Assembly: GCA_030057555.1 (NCBI GenBank)
Contig: JASGUU010000070.1
Location: 1-59,094, forward strand
From: Bacillota bacterium
GTDB lineage: Bacteria; Bacillota; Clostridia; Saccharofermentanales; Fastidiosipilaceae
Reading direction: 5' to 3'
DNA: 59,094 nt
Numbering within the stretch: position 1 is the stretch's first letter; each line of letters starts with the position of its first letter. Under the pieces are notes generated by a model. It saw nothing but the letters and a program-made list of their open reading frames with translations. It ran no database searches and had not been told where the DNA came from. A program made the translations under genes and the position numbers. Shown piece by piece: positions 42,594 to 52,320 of this stretch.

Positions 42594-42706
42594 CAGGGTT
42601 CCGAAATGCCAAAATACCGAGTTGTGACAGGAAAAGCTGACACAACTCGAAAAGTTGTTGTCACTCATGGCCTTGAAAAGGCCAAACCACTGTGTCCCGG
42701 CTCCAT
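42594..42706. repeat. GTTGTGACAG hairpin repeat, copy 2
   Basis: CGAGTTGTGACAG (42618-42630) pairs with CTGACACAACTCG (42637-42649), one mismatch. It is preceded by GGTTCCGAAATGCCAAAATA and followed by another GTTGTTGTCAC word and by CCCGGCTCCAT, matching the surroundings of the copy at 36357-36455, so the homology reaches beyond the stem. Confidence 0.7.
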
Positions 42707-42820
42707 ATGAAGTTTATCCTCGGGGTCTGAATTGGCCAGCCCTGGATGTATATCTGGTCCGGAAGTAATCCGACGCCGGTGTTTTCTCTTTGGTATTTCG
42801 CAGGAAACCGGAGTTAGCAA

Positions 42821-42851
42821 AAGGACGAACACAGATTCCGTGTTCGTCCTT
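42821..42851 (-). terminator. Intrinsic terminator for peptidase E gene
   Basis: AAGGACGAACAC (42821-42832) and GTGTTCGTCCTT (42840-42851) pair perfectly over 12 bp with a 7-nt loop. On the - strand the stem is followed by TTTTGC, fitting a rho-independent terminator 135 bp after the peptidase stop. Confidence 0.8.
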
Positions 42852-42985
42852 ACTGTCTGTTGCCGTAGTCCGGTCTGCAGGCTGCCCGGATGTGGGGATT
42901 ACCCGGGTTCAGCTCTGAAACGGGTGCAGGCTGTTAGTCGATCGCCGTGTCCGGCACTTCCGGATATCGCCGTGCCGGGACAGGG

Positions 42986-43681
42986 TCAGTTGAAGTCGCT
43001 GAAGACGCCGTCCGCCAGCAGCACCACCTTCCCCCGCCATTCCTTTTTCCCCTGATTGACATAGAGATAGGTGCCATCGGGAATGACGTAGAACTGATTG
43101 CCGAAACTGTCCCCTTTGGCAATCTCGTCAATCATCTTCATCCCGTCCACCTCGACATCTTTCAGGATCTGCGAATGTGGGATCACCCTTTCCTCTACCA
43201 GGCCCAGACCCGGGAGGAAACGCTGGTAATCGGGGTCTACTGCTTCCCCTTCCTCTTCCGGCAGGGCATAGACTTCGGCAGCCATGTTCATGGATCCGGC
43301 ACTGATGCCCATGATGATTTTGTCACTGTCTGCCAGCAGCTCCTTCAGGCCGATTTCCTGGAAGAATCTGTTCTGGGTCGGGACATGGCCGCCAAAGAGG
43401 ATAATGACATCTGCACGGTCGATCAGGGCTGCGGCGTCCTGACAGTTGCGCCTGTCCAGAAAGACCATTTCGTTGATGGCGAAGTCTTTGGCGAGAAAGG
43501 ATGCCCTGGTGAGTTCCAGCATCTGGTCATTCATTTCACTCGTGTCGGGAGCGGCGGCAATGATCAGGTAGTTGCTGGCGGCGTTGCCGGTGTCCCGGCG
43601 AAGTGAATCCAGAAGCCCGTTTTCGGGGTTAAGGGCTGTCAGATCCGGGGTAAACAGATTGCTCGTCAGATAGATAATCAT
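42986..43681 (-). CDS. Peptidase E / S51 family serine peptidase
   Basis: Cytoplasmic S51 peptidase of 231 aa, related to alpha-aspartyl dipeptidase (PepE) and cyanophycinase. The nucleophile is S127 in G-I-S-A-G-S-M-N; F-G-G-H-V-P-T-Q-N precedes it, and E/H residues of the triad lie downstream. ATG 43681 follows GGAGGTG; longer frames to 43735 are not supported. Single gene with its own terminator. Cleavage after N-terminal Asp is the likeliest activity. Confidence 0.88.
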   Translation of the reverse strand: MIIYLTSNLFTPDLTALNPENGLLDSLRRDTGNAASNYLIIAAAPDTSEMNDQMLELTRASFLAKDFAINEMVFLDRRNCQDAAALIDRADVIILFGGHVPTQNRFFQEIGLKELLADSDKIIMGISAGSMNMAAEVYALPEEEGEAVDPDYQRFLPGLGLVEERVIPHSQILKDVEVDGMKMIDEIAKGDSFGNQFYVIPDGTYLYVNQGKKEWRGKVVLLADGVFSDFN

Positions 43682-43821
43682 GTGGCACCTCCTGCAGGTA
43701 AAGGTCAGACAATTGGTTTGGATGCTACCGGACAAATACTAACACGGATGCAGCCCCGGCAGCCGGGAGGCGGCCGACTGCAGCTGCTTTGCCGGATGCT
43801 CGTAGCGTTCGCTGCTCTGCG

Positions 43822-44078
43822 GTGGTCAGGATCGTGAGAAATCCAAAACTTTCTGGGTAAATATGCACAGTTCTGCATATAGTCTCGGGAATATTCGTTT
43901 TCGTGAATAATTGTGCAAAGCCATTTGGATTACAGCCAAAGTTGACCAGCGGTGGTCAGGATCGCGAGAAATCCAAAATCTTTTGGGTAAAGATGCACGG
44001 TTCTGCATAGAGGCGCGGAAATATTCATTTCCACGGATAATTATGCAAAGCCATTTGGATTACAGCCACAGTTGACCA
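43822..44078. repeat. Two 127-bp palindromic repeat units
   Basis: Units at 43822-43948 and 43952-44078. Each starts GTGGTCAGGATCG.GAGAAATCCAAAA and ends GCCATTTGGATTACAGCC then AGTTGACCA, the same outer words as the 71-bp units at 28591-28938. The interior is replaced by about 60 bp rich in TGCACA/TGCATA and GAATATTC words that itself forms a stem (TGCACA with TTGTGCA). So this is a longer subtype of the same family. Confidence 0.88.
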
Positions 44079-44226
44079 GAGAGCTCAGGTTGGCCCCTGG
44101 CCTAAGCTGAGCAGCGGCGGGCGCAGCCCGGCCTGGCCGGCGAGTCCGGCCGGCATGGCTGGTTCAGGCCGGCCCGGGCCGACCGGCAGACGTCTCCAGG
44201 CCCTGCCGCAGCTCCGGAGAGCCCAT

Positions 44227-44269
44227 TGTGACGAAACGCACAGAAATCCGTATCCGGATGCCCTAAAAT
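44227..44269 (+). promoter_or_regulatory. CRP/FNR-type site and promoter P1 for pflB
   Basis: TGTGA-CGAAAC-GCACA (44227-44242) matches the CRP-family consensus TGTGA-N6-TCACA at 9 of 10 positions. A -10-like TAAAAT lies at 44264-44269. If transcription starts at 44276, the site is centred at -41.5, the class II activator position. Confidence 0.65.
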
Positions 44270-44279
44270 CTATCCCATC

Positions 44280-44322
44280 TGTGATCGCGATCACTGCACC
44301 CATTCCGCTTTATCTCTACACT
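44280..44322 (+). promoter_or_regulatory. CRP/FNR-type site and promoter P2 for pflB
   Basis: TGTGA-TCGCGA-TCACT (44280-44295) is a near-perfect palindrome with 9 of 10 consensus positions. A -10-like TACACT lies at 44317-44322. With a start at 44329 the site is again centred at -41.5. A half site TGTGATCA at 44322-44329 overlaps the predicted start. The fused regulator encoded downstream is the natural candidate to bind here. Confidence 0.65.
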
Positions 44323-44402
44323 GTGATCAACTGAGAAACGACCCACTGTCCGGCGGTGCGGAGACCTGTCCGGACGTGAATGACACTAAAAGAAGGGGAG
44401 AC

Positions 44403-46688
44403 ATGACGCAGATGAACCAGGTTCCAGAGAACACAGCCACCACCACAGCCGTGCCGGCGTTCCGGCCGGGCGTCTGGCAGGAGCGGATCGATGTCCGTAA
44501 CTTTATCCAGACCAACTACACGCCCTATGAGGGTGACGACGACTTTCTGGTTGATGCGACCGAAAAAACCAGAGCGCTCTGGGCGAAGGCCGATGCCATG
44601 GTGCAGGAGCAGGTGCGGACAGGACAGGTTGATGTGGCGCTGGATCGTTTCAGCGGCATCGATGCCTACGATCCCGGCTATCTCGACCGCGAACTCGAGG
44701 TCATCGTCGGCTTCCAGGCCGATGCACCGCTGCGGCGCATCATAAATCCCTACGGCGGCTTCCGCATGGTCGAGAATTCGCTCAAGGCCTACGGGCTGGA
44801 AATGGCGCCGGGCCTGGCCGAGAGCTTCAACGAATACCGCAAATCCCACAACCAGGGCGTCTTCGATGCCTATACGCCCGCGATGCGCGCCGCCCGCAGC
44901 GCCGGCCTCCTGACCGGTCTGCCCGACGCCTACGGCCGCGGCCGCATCATCGGCGACTACCGCCGCGTCGCGCTCTACGGCCTTGACCGCCTGATCGCCG
45001 CACGCCGGGCGGACCGGGCGGCCGACAGCGGCCCGGCTACCGAGGAGCGTATCCGCCACCGTGAGGAGCTCTCGGAGCAGATCCGCGCCCTCGAGGAGAT
45101 GAAGCGGATGGCAGCCCGCTACGGCTACGATATCGGGCGCCCGGCCGAGACGGCGGCGGAGGCGGTGCAGTGGGTCTACTTCGGCTATCTCGCCGCGATC
45201 AAGGAGAACAACGGTGCCGCCATGTCCTTTGGCCGCAACACCACCTTCCTGGACATATACATCGAGCGCGATCTGGCGGCCGGGCGCATTACCGAGGCCG
45301 AGGCGCAGGAGCTCATCGATCAGCTCGTCATCAAGCTGCGGCTGGTCCGCCATCTGCGCACGCCGGAGTACGACGACCTCTTCGCCGGCGACCCCACCTG
45401 GGTGACGGAGTCGCTCGGCGGCATGGCGACGGACGGGCGGACGCTGGTGACGCGGACGACGATGCGCTTTTTGCATACATTGACCACGCTTGGACCCGCA
45501 CCGGAGCCTAACATGACCGTGCTCTGGTCGGAGGATCTGCCCCGCGACTTCAAGGAGTACTGCGCCCGCCTGACCATCCAGACCGGCTCGATCCAGTATG
45601 AGAGCGATGACCTGATGCGCCCGCTCTACGGCGACGACTATGCGATCGCCTGCTGCGTGTCGGCGATGCGGATCGGCAGGGACATGCAGTTCTTCGGGGC
45701 CAGAGCCAACCTGGCGAAGGCGCTGCTCTACGCGATCAACGGCGGCCGCGACGAGAAGCGCATGGACCGCGCCAGCGGGAAGCCGATGCAGGTTCTCGAG
45801 GGAATAGAGCCCATCACCGATGAGGTGCTGGACTATGAGTGTGTGAAGGAGCGCTACTGCCAGGTTCTCGACCAGCTCGCCGGGCTCTATGTCGACACCA
45901 TGAACACGATTCACTACATGCACGACAAATACGCCTACGAGGCCGGGCAGATGGCCCTGCACGATCCCGAGGTGCACCGCTACATGGCCTTCGGGGTGGC
46001 GGGAATCTCGATTGTCGCTGACTCCCTGAGCGCGATCCGCTATGCCGAGGTGCGGCCGGTGCGCGACGAAAACGGGATGGCGATGGACTTTGAGATCACG
46101 GGTGGCTTCCCACAGTACGGCAACGACGATGAGCGCGTCGACAGCCTGGCCCGTGAGGTGGCCAAGTACTTCAGCGATGCCCTGAAGCGCCATCCCGCCT
46201 ACCGCGGTGCCGAGCACACGCTTTCGCTGCTGACGATCACCTCGAATGTGGTCTATGGCAAAAAGACCGGCACGACGCCCGACGGCCGCAAGGCGGGCGA
46301 GCCCTTCGCCCCCGGCGCCAACCCGATGCACGGCCGCGACCGCTCCGGCGTGCTGGCTTCGCTGAACTCCGTCGCCAAGCTGCCCTATGCCGGCGTCTGC
46401 CAGGATGGCATTTCGAACACGATCAGTGTCGTGCCGCGCACGATCGGGCGCCATCCGGGCGAGCGCATCCAGCACCTGACCGGCATCCTGGATGGCTATT
46501 TCCGTCAGGGCGGCTTCCATGTCAACGTCAACGTGATGGACCGCGAGATGCTGATCGACGCCATGGAGCACCCCGAGAAGAATCCGAATCTGACGATCCG
46601 CGTGTCGGGCTATGCGGTGCACTTCAATCGCCTCTCGCGCGAGCAGCAGCTCGAAGTCATCTCGCGCACCTTCCATACCCGTGTCTGA
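44403..46688 (+). CDS. pflB: Formate acetyltransferase (pyruvate formate-lyase)
   Basis: Glycyl radical enzyme of 761 aa converting pyruvate and CoA to formate and acetyl-CoA in anaerobic fermentation. The catalytic pair is C417-C418 in A-C-C-V-S-A-M, as in true PFL, and the radical is G736 in R-V-S-G-Y-A-V. Length matches E. coli PflB. AAGGGGAG precedes ATG 44403; ATG 44412 is the alternative and GTG 44376 is less likely. Upstream lie two CRP-type promoters. The activase-regulator fusion starts within the last codons, giving an 8-bp overlap. Confidence 0.96.
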   Translation: MTQMNQVPENTATTTAVPAFRPGVWQERIDVRNFIQTNYTPYEGDDDFLVDATEKTRALWAKADAMVQEQVRTGQVDVALDRFSGIDAYDPGYLDRELEVIVGFQADAPLRRIINPYGGFRMVENSLKAYGLEMAPGLAESFNEYRKSHNQGVFDAYTPAMRAARSAGLLTGLPDAYGRGRIIGDYRRVALYGLDRLIAARRADRAADSGPATEERIRHREELSEQIRALEEMKRMAARYGYDIGRPAETAAEAVQWVYFGYLAAIKENNGAAMSFGRNTTFLDIYIERDLAAGRITEAEAQELIDQLVIKLRLVRHLRTPEYDDLFAGDPTWVTESLGGMATDGRTLVTRTTMRFLHTLTTLGPAPEPNMTVLWSEDLPRDFKEYCARLTIQTGSIQYESDDLMRPLYGDDYAIACCVSAMRIGRDMQFFGARANLAKALLYAINGGRDEKRMDRASGKPMQVLEGIEPITDEVLDYECVKERYCQVLDQLAGLYVDTMNTIHYMHDKYAYEAGQMALHDPEVHRYMAFGVAGISIVADSLSAIRYAEVRPVRDENGMAMDFEITGGFPQYGNDDERVDSLAREVAKYFSDALKRHPAYRGAEHTLSLLTITSNVVYGKKTGTTPDGRKAGEPFAPGANPMHGRDRSGVLASLNSVAKLPYAGVCQDGISNTISVVPRTIGRHPGERIQHLTGILDGYFRQGGFHVNVNVMDREMLIDAMEHPEKNPNLTIRVSGYAVHFNRLSREQQLEVISRTFHTRV

Positions 46689-48318
46689 GCAGGGGACGAC
46701 ACCGTCGGCGGCTGTTGCTGCCGCCGACGCGGCAGCGGCGCCGGCCGCAGGCGGGGCCGCTGCGGCAGACCGCGGCACGATCGGGTACATCCACTCGATT
46801 GAGACCATGGGCCTGCTCGACGGACCCGGCATCCGCACGGTCATCTTCCTGCAGGGCTGCCCGCTGCGCTGCGCCTACTGTCACAATCCCGACTCGCAGC
46901 CGCTGCGGTCGGAGGCGGCGACGGAGATGACGCCGGCCGAGGTCCTCGCCCTGGCCGAGCGCCAGCGCAGCTACTTCGGCGAGGAGGGCGGGGTGACCTT
47001 CTCGGGCGGAGAGCCGCTGCTGCAGGGAGCCTTTCTCTATGAGTGCCTGCGTCTGCTGCGTGACGCCGGCATCACGACCGCCGTGGACACCTCCGGCTTT
47101 GGCGATCCGAACTGGTATCGGCAGGTGCTGCCGCTTGTTGACACGCTGCTGCTCGATGTCAAGGCTTTCGACGCCGAGCGCTTCCGCGACCTGATCCAGG
47201 GCTCTTTCGCGACCTGGGTGAACTTCGCCGACTCGCTTGTCGAGAACGGCTTCGAGGGGCAGATCTGGATCCGCCATGTCATGCTGCCGGGCTGGAGCGA
47301 CGACGAGGCCTCGATGGACCGGCTCGTCGAGACGGTGCTGCCGCTTGGCTATCTGGTCGACCGCATCGATATCCTGCCCTATCATACGATGGGCATCGAA
47401 AAGCACACCGCCATGGGGCGCCCCTATCGCCTCGAAGGGCTCCCGCCCATGGATGAGACCAGGGCCTGGGAGCTCGAACGCTACGCCAACCGCCGCTTTA
47501 TCGAACGTCTGGCGGCAGGGCGCGAAACCGGTGCCGGGACCAGGACCCCTGCGCCACGGAGAAAGGAAGCCGAGATGAACCAGGTCAGAGAAAGCCCCTA
47601 TGCCGTGGATCCGGATACGAGTCAGATCTGGCTGCGCGACGGCATCGACCTGCGAAAGCTGCCGCTCGTGCGCCACCTCAGCATCGCCGCCTTCGAGGAG
47701 ATGATGTCGGATTTCAGGATGCTCCAGGTACGCAAGGGCGATGTCTTCTTCCGCTCCGGTGATCCCGCCGACCGCCTCTATATCGTGGCGACGGGACAGT
47801 TCAAGATCTACCGCTACACCGTCGACGGCCGCGAGCAGATCCTCTATATCTACAATCCCGGCGATTTCGTCGGCGGTCTCAATCTGCTCACGGGCCATCG
47901 CTATGTCTACAATGGCCAGGCCCTCGAAGACAGCCTGATCTGCACCATGTCAAAGGACTTCTTCGACCGCCACTGCCTCGACAACCCCCACATCCTGCGC
48001 CAGATCCTCGAGAAGAGCTACGATCGCATCCGCTGGGCCGAGGACCTGATCTCCCGCCTCTCCTCCGCCAATGCCGGCATCAAGACCGCCGAGCTCATTC
48101 TCCGCTTCGCCGACCGCTACGGCGTCCAGACTCCCGAAGGCATCCGTATCGAGCTGAACCTCAACCGCGAGGAGCTCGGCAGCTATGCCGGTCTCTCCCG
48201 CGAGACCTTCACCCGCAAGCTCGGCGAATTCCGCGAGCTCGGCTACCTCGACTTCTCCGGCAACCGCATCATCCTGGTCAAGGATCCCGACGCGCTGATG
48301 GCCTACTTCGAGGGCTGA
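46681..48318 (+). CDS. PFL activase fused to CRP/FNR-family regulator
   Basis: Single frame of 545 codons. Residues 1-33 are an Ala-rich leader; 34-290 are a radical SAM PFL activase (C60, C64, C67 in [15 protein letters not shown]), without the ferredoxin insert. A linker (about 285-300) leads into a CRP/FNR-like protein: cyclic-nucleotide-binding-type beta barrel about 320-430 ([12 protein letters not shown]) and helix-turn-helix about 480-520 ([12 protein letters not shown]). There is no N-terminal FNR cysteine cluster. Start is GTG 46681, coupled to pflB. An internal ATG at 47575 follows AAAGGAAG, so a free regulator could also be made. No stop separates the parts. Confidence 0.85.
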   Translation: MSEQGTTPSAAVAAADAAAAPAAGGAAAADRGTIGYIHSIETMGLLDGPGIRTVIFLQGCPLRCAYCHNPDSQPLRSEAATEMTPAEVLALAERQRSYFGEEGGVTFSGGEPLLQGAFLYECLRLLRDAGITTAVDTSGFGDPNWYRQVLPLVDTLLLDVKAFDAERFRDLIQGSFATWVNFADSLVENGFEGQIWIRHVMLPGWSDDEASMDRLVETVLPLGYLVDRIDILPYHTMGIEKHTAMGRPYRLEGLPPMDETRAWELERYANRRFIERLAAGRETGAGTRTPAPRRKEAEMNQVRESPYAVDPDTSQIWLRDGIDLRKLPLVRHLSIAAFEEMMSDFRMLQVRKGDVFFRSGDPADRLYIVATGQFKIYRYTVDGREQILYIYNPGDFVGGLNLLTGHRYVYNGQALEDSLICTMSKDFFDRHCLDNPHILRQILEKSYDRIRWAEDLISRLSSANAGIKTAELILRFADRYGVQTPEGIRIELNLNREELGSYAGLSRETFTRKLGEFRELGYLDFSGNRIILVKDPDALMAYFEG

Positions 48319-48359
48319 CGGCCGCCCACTCCCTGCCACCCCGGCGTGCTCTCCGGACA

Positions 48360-48392
48360 ACGGCCCCCACCGGCATAACGGCGGGGGTCGTT
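48360..48392 (+). terminator. Terminator-like hairpin of pfl operon
   Basis: ACGGCCCCCACCG and CGGCGGGGGTCGT form a GC-rich stem with two non-Watson-Crick positions, about 40 bp after the fusion gene, followed by TTTGCTGCC. Confidence 0.65.
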
Positions 48393-48483
48393 TGCTGCCC
48401 GGCAATCGCGCCCCGGCCCTGTTGATCCTGGAGCTGTTTCGCTGCCGGATCGCCATTTTCGCATACCGTAAACAGCGTGTTTT

Positions 48484-48666
48484 GACCTGGGTAGAGTATG
48501 CAGTGTGCAAAAAAGCGACCTGTACACGCCCCGGCGCGCACAACTCGAATTTTTGCAACAAAATCGGCTGCGAGTGGTGGTTTTGATCTCAAAAAAACGA
48601 CTTATGCACGATGGTCCGTGTATAAATTGAAATAATGCTCACAAAGCCTTTATGCAGCAGGCAAAG
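48484..48666. repeat. Palindromic intergenic element, copy 2 (183 bp, inverted)
   Basis: Begins GACCTGGGTAGAGTATGCA and ends TTATGCAGCAGGCAAAG: the reverse complement of the boundaries of 15031-15202. Internal hairpin words (TGTACACGCC.../GTGTATAAATTG) are kept though diverged. The following stretch to 48962 holds no gene I can support. Confidence 0.75.
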
Positions 48667-48962
48667 CACGGTGCCGGCAGGCTCGTTACGGAAGCAGCCG
48701 GCCGTCGTTTTCCAGGGTGTCATGCGGCCGCCGTCCTTTTGCCGGTCGTCACCGCCGGGAAATATGCGTTTCGTCGCCCTGCTGCTGCCTCTCGCCTGCC
48801 TCGGCCCCTGATCTCTCGAGTCAGATCAGGCAGGAACAGGGCAAATGTAGTAGATTGAGCGCTGTATGCGTGCGCACACGCGCAGACAGGAGCGCCCGAG
48901 CCGAGACGCCGACAGCAGCCGCCGACGACCCCGAGACAGCAACGAGACCCCGAGGAGAATCC

Positions 48963-50333
48963 ATGCCACAGCCCGCCGCCAGCCCTGTTCATCAGCCGAC
49001 GACCCACAACGACGCCTTCGTCGCCCGCGCTACCGCCATCCGTCCCAGCGAGCGCCAGTATCACTGGCAGCAGCTTGAGTTCTATGCCTTCGCCCATTTT
49101 GGCATGAACACCTTCACCAACCGCGAGTGGGGCATGGGCGACGAGGATCCGGCCCTGTTCAACCCCATCCACCTCGACACCGACCAGTGGTGCCGCAGCT
49201 TCCGCGCTGCCGGCATGCGCGGCGTCATCCTGACCGCCAAGCACCACGACGGCTTCTGCCTCTGGGACACAAAACAGACCACCCATTCCTCCATGCACAG
49301 CCCTCCGGGCCGCGACGTCCTCGCCGAGCTGGCCGACTCCTGCCGCCGCCACGACCTGAAGCTCGGTGTCTACCTCTCGCCCTGGGACCGCCACGAGCCC
49401 AGCTACGGCCGGGGCCGGGCCTACGACGACTTCTTCTGCGCCCAGCTCGCGGAAGTGTTGACCGGCTACGGCGAGCTCTTCAGCCTCTGGTTTGACGGTG
49501 CGAACGGCGAGGGCCCCGACGGCAGAAAACAGGCCTACGACTGGTCCCGCTACTATGCGCTCATCCGCCGCCATCAGCCCGGGGCCGTCATCTCCGTCTG
49601 CGGCCCCGACGTGCGCTGGTGCGGCAACGAAGCCGGCCACTGCCGCAGCAACGAATGGAGCGTCGTCCCCGCCAGTCTCCGCGTCGCCGAACGCACGCAG
49701 GCCGCCTCCCAGCAGTCGGACGACAGCAGCTTCCGCAGCCGCTTCACCTCCGCCGACGAGGATCTCGGCAGCCGCGCCGTACTCGATAACGTAGCGGACC
49801 TCGTCTGGTACCCGGCCGAGGTCAACACCTCCATCCGTCCCGGCTGGTTCTACCATCCCGAGGAGGATGACCAGGTGAAGTCGCTCGAAGTTCTGCAAAG
49901 CATTTACCTGGCCTCCGTGGGCGGCAACGCCACCTTCCTGCTCAACGTGCCGCCGGATCGCGACGGCCTCATCGCCCCGCCCGATGTCTCCCGTCTCGGC
50001 GCGTTCGGTGCCTGGCTCCGCGAGAGTTTCCGCGACAACCTGCTCGCCCCGGCCACCGTTGCCCGTGCCGCCGACCGGGTGACCGCGACGCTGCCCGCCG
50101 CGATCCGGCCCCGCTGGCTCGTGGTCCAGGAGGACATCCGCCAGAGCCAGCGCGTTGAGGCCTTCGCCCTCGAAGCCGAAGGCGACGGCGGCTGGCAGGA
50201 GATTGTCCGCGGCACCACCATCGGGCACAAGCGCATACTGGCTCTGCCCCGGGCTCCCGAGGCCGGCCGCTGGCGCCTCGTTACCCACGAGAGCCGCGGT
50301 CCTGCGCAGCTCGCAAATTTCGCCCTTTACTAG
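48963..50333 (+). CDS. Glycoside hydrolase family 29 alpha-L-fucosidase
   Basis: Retaining alpha-fucosidase of 456 aa. F-A-H-F-G-M-N-T-F and A-K-H-H-D-G-F-C-L-W line the sugar site; nucleophile D178 is in S-L-W-F-D-G-A-N-G. The sequence resembles subfamily B (alpha-1,3/1,4-fucosidases). ATG 48963 follows GAGGAG; longer frames run into the non-coding region. No signal peptide, so fucosylated oligosaccharides must be imported. It ends tail-to-tail with the peptidase gene, overlapping by 4 bp. Confidence 0.93.
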   Translation: MPQPAASPVHQPTTHNDAFVARATAIRPSERQYHWQQLEFYAFAHFGMNTFTNREWGMGDEDPALFNPIHLDTDQWCRSFRAAGMRGVILTAKHHDGFCLWDTKQTTHSSMHSPPGRDVLAELADSCRRHDLKLGVYLSPWDRHEPSYGRGRAYDDFFCAQLAEVLTGYGELFSLWFDGANGEGPDGRKQAYDWSRYYALIRRHQPGAVISVCGPDVRWCGNEAGHCRSNEWSVVPASLRVAERTQAASQQSDDSSFRSRFTSADEDLGSRAVLDNVADLVWYPAEVNTSIRPGWFYHPEEDDQVKSLEVLQSIYLASVGGNATFLLNVPPDRDGLIAPPDVSRLGAFGAWLRESFRDNLLAPATVARAADRVTATLPAAIRPRWLVVQEDIRQSQRVEAFALEAEGDGGWQEIVRGTTIGHKRILALPRAPEAGRWRLVTHESRGPAQLANFALY

Positions 50334-50938
50334 AGCGAGTCGAGGGCGGCGGCGAGCGCGGCGACGAGGCCGCGGCGCATGTCCTCGAGGGCGAGGCTCG
50401 GCCGGTCGTGGCGCAGCAGGGCCTGCTGCGGCGTCAGCGGCAGATGGATGAAGCCGACGGGCGGCGGTGGCGCGAGCTCACGAGCAGTCATGAGGGCGAC
50501 ATAGAAGACGTGGTTGCAGACATAGGTCCCCGCCGAGTTTGAAAGCTGGGCGGGGACGCCGGCGGCACGGATGGCCTTTTGCATGCGTGTGAGAGGCAGG
50601 GGACTGAAGATCCCGTCCGGACCGTCCGCGAGGATGGGCCGCTCCCGTGGCTGATCACCGGCGTTGTCGGGCATGTAGGCATCGTCGAGATTGATGGCGA
50701 TGCGCTCGAGCTCGAGGGCCGTCGCCCCGCTCTTCAGGCCCAGGCAGAGGACGAGGTCAGGCAGCTCCTCCGTCAGCGCCGCCGCGATCTGCCAGCCGGC
50801 ATCGACGAAGACGACCGGCAGCACCTGTTTGACAATCTGAATCGGGCCAAGCATGTCGGGCAGCAGGTCCAGAACCTCCCCAGAAGGGTTCCCCTCCACA
50901 CCGCCAAAGGCTTCAAAGCCCGTTACCAGTACCTTCAC
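50330..50938 (-). CDS. pcp: Pyroglutamyl-peptidase I
   Basis: C15 cysteine peptidase of 202 aa that removes N-terminal pyroglutamate. Catalytic residues are visible as E78 (E-R-I-A-I-N), C141 (G-T-Y-V-C-N-H) and H165 (G-F-I-H-L-P), matching the usual E81/C144/H168 layout, and V-T-G-F-E-A-F-G opens the protein. Monocistronic, convergent with the GH29 gene; their stop regions overlap. Confidence 0.95.
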   Translation of the reverse strand: MKVLVTGFEAFGGVEGNPSGEVLDLLPDMLGPIQIVKQVLPVVFVDAGWQIAAALTEELPDLVLCLGLKSGATALELERIAINLDDAYMPDNAGDQPRERPILADGPDGIFSPLPLTRMQKAIRAAGVPAQLSNSAGTYVCNHVFYVALMTARELAPPPPVGFIHLPLTPQQALLRHDRPSLALEDMRRGLVAALAAALDSL

Positions 50939-51052
50939 GGCAGCTACCTCCCTGTTTCGCGCTCAAGTGTAGCGAATTTGGTAACGCCGGGCGATCCATG
51001 ACATACTGGATGTGTTCTTTGTCTGAATCGCACAACGATTAGGAGGGTCAAC

Positions 51053-52192
51053 ATGATACGTAGAGCCTGCAGGCGGCTGCCTGTTTTCCTGCTGCCGCTG
51101 ACCTTGCTTTGCCTTTCGCAGCTGCTGCCGTGCCCGGAGAGCCGGGCGGTGGCCGCCGCTCCTGAGGTACGCCACTTGGAAGAGGAGGACATCGTCAGCG
51201 CCATCGGCCTGAGCCGCCCGGAAGTGCTGGACCTTTTTGACCTGGATGACACGGACGACAACTGGCCGGCAGAGGAGTTTGACAGTGTGTACTGGCCGGG
51301 AGACTTTGTCTTTGAGGACTATACGTATAAGGTTCGGATCGAGCTGTTTGAGGGGCGTCTGGCGACACTGCACCTGGAGGGTGAGGAAGTTGAGAATGAC
51401 AGGCTCGTCGAACAGGCACGCCGGCTGGTTGGCAGCCGCTCGCGCTACTACGATGATCCCGTCACCGAAGACGATACCAGAGGACGCCTGCTGACGGCGC
51501 TCGCGAGTTTTGAGCCTTATCTCAGTGGTTCGGAGGCACCGGAGAGATGGCTGATCGCGGACAGCTACTGCGGCCGCCCGGAAATCAAGCTGGTCTGTGA
51601 GCTTTCCATCAGCATGGGGCCCGGTACCGGGTCGAACAGGCCGAACTATCACGCCATCAATTTGAGCTTTACGCTGCATATCGACGACGCTGCCCTGGAG
51701 CCGGCGTATCTGTCGTCGCAGGATTTTGTCGGGAGTCTGGGTCTGGATCGTGACAGGGAGGTGGAGAAGCTGGAGCTTCTTCTGCCCGCAAGCGGCTGGG
51801 TGGCCGGGGATCCGGCGATCACGGAACTGCCGGGTTTGTATCTTTTTGAGATCTACCGCTTTCAGGTGGAGCTGGAGACGGTGGGCGATGTCCTGTATGG
51901 GGTCCAGCTGAACTCCGGCCCGCTTGATGCCTGGCGGCTGCGCTGGTGGGGCGACATCTACTGCACGATATTCGAGGAATATTTCGGCGAAGCTCTGCCT
52001 CATCCCGATCCTGGCCGGCGGGTGTGCGGCCTGGTGGGGCGTGAGGAGGTGGATCTGCGCCAGGTCGTGGCGGAGAGCTGGCCGGCCGGAGAGGGTCCGG
52101 ACGGCGAGCCCATCATCTGCCGCCTGGGTATCCGTATGTTGAGTGATAACTATGGTGAGTTCTATATCCGCTTTGAACTGGCCGGCGACTAG
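51053..52192 (+). CDS. Secreted protein with an internal duplication, unknown function
   Basis: Protein of 379 aa that I do not recognise. It has a clear signal peptide (basic R-R-A-C-R-R, hydrophobic L-P-L-T-L-L-C-L, cleavage likely after A-V-A-A-A). The mature part has two related modules: D-I-V-S-A-I-G-L at about 47 and D-F-V-G-S-L-G-L at about 225, each followed about 35 residues on by an aromatic strand pair (F-V-F-E-D-Y-T-Y-K-V-R-I-E and Y-L-F-E-I-Y-R-F-Q-V-E-L-E). It is strongly acidic. AGGAGGG lies 7 nt before the ATG. It stands alone between pcp and the ROK gene; a cell-wall or extracellular binding role is only a guess. Confidence 0.75.
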   Translation: MIRRACRRLPVFLLPLTLLCLSQLLPCPESRAVAAAPEVRHLEEEDIVSAIGLSRPEVLDLFDLDDTDDNWPAEEFDSVYWPGDFVFEDYTYKVRIELFEGRLATLHLEGEEVENDRLVEQARRLVGSRSRYYDDPVTEDDTRGRLLTALASFEPYLSGSEAPERWLIADSYCGRPEIKLVCELSISMGPGTGSNRPNYHAINLSFTLHIDDAALEPAYLSSQDFVGSLGLDRDREVEKLELLLPASGWVAGDPAITELPGLYLFEIYRFQVELETVGDVLYGVQLNSGPLDAWRLRWWGDIYCTIFEEYFGEALPHPDPGRRVCGLVGREEVDLRQVVAESWPAGEGPDGEPIICRLGIRMLSDNYGEFYIRFELAGD

Positions 52193-52320
52193 CTCCTGCG
52201 CTCTGCTTCGCGCCTGATCTGCCGCCCGGACACGGGCGGACAGGCGTCCCCGGCCGGCTGGTGCTGCCGTCTGAGGGGCGGCGATCCGGTACCGACATGT
52301 TCCGATATTCAACAACTGAC

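Noticed and set aside
44316-46844. 842-aa - strand frame opposite pflB
   Set aside because: Antisense shadow; pflB motifs on the + strand are complete, and this frame would run over the promoter sites.
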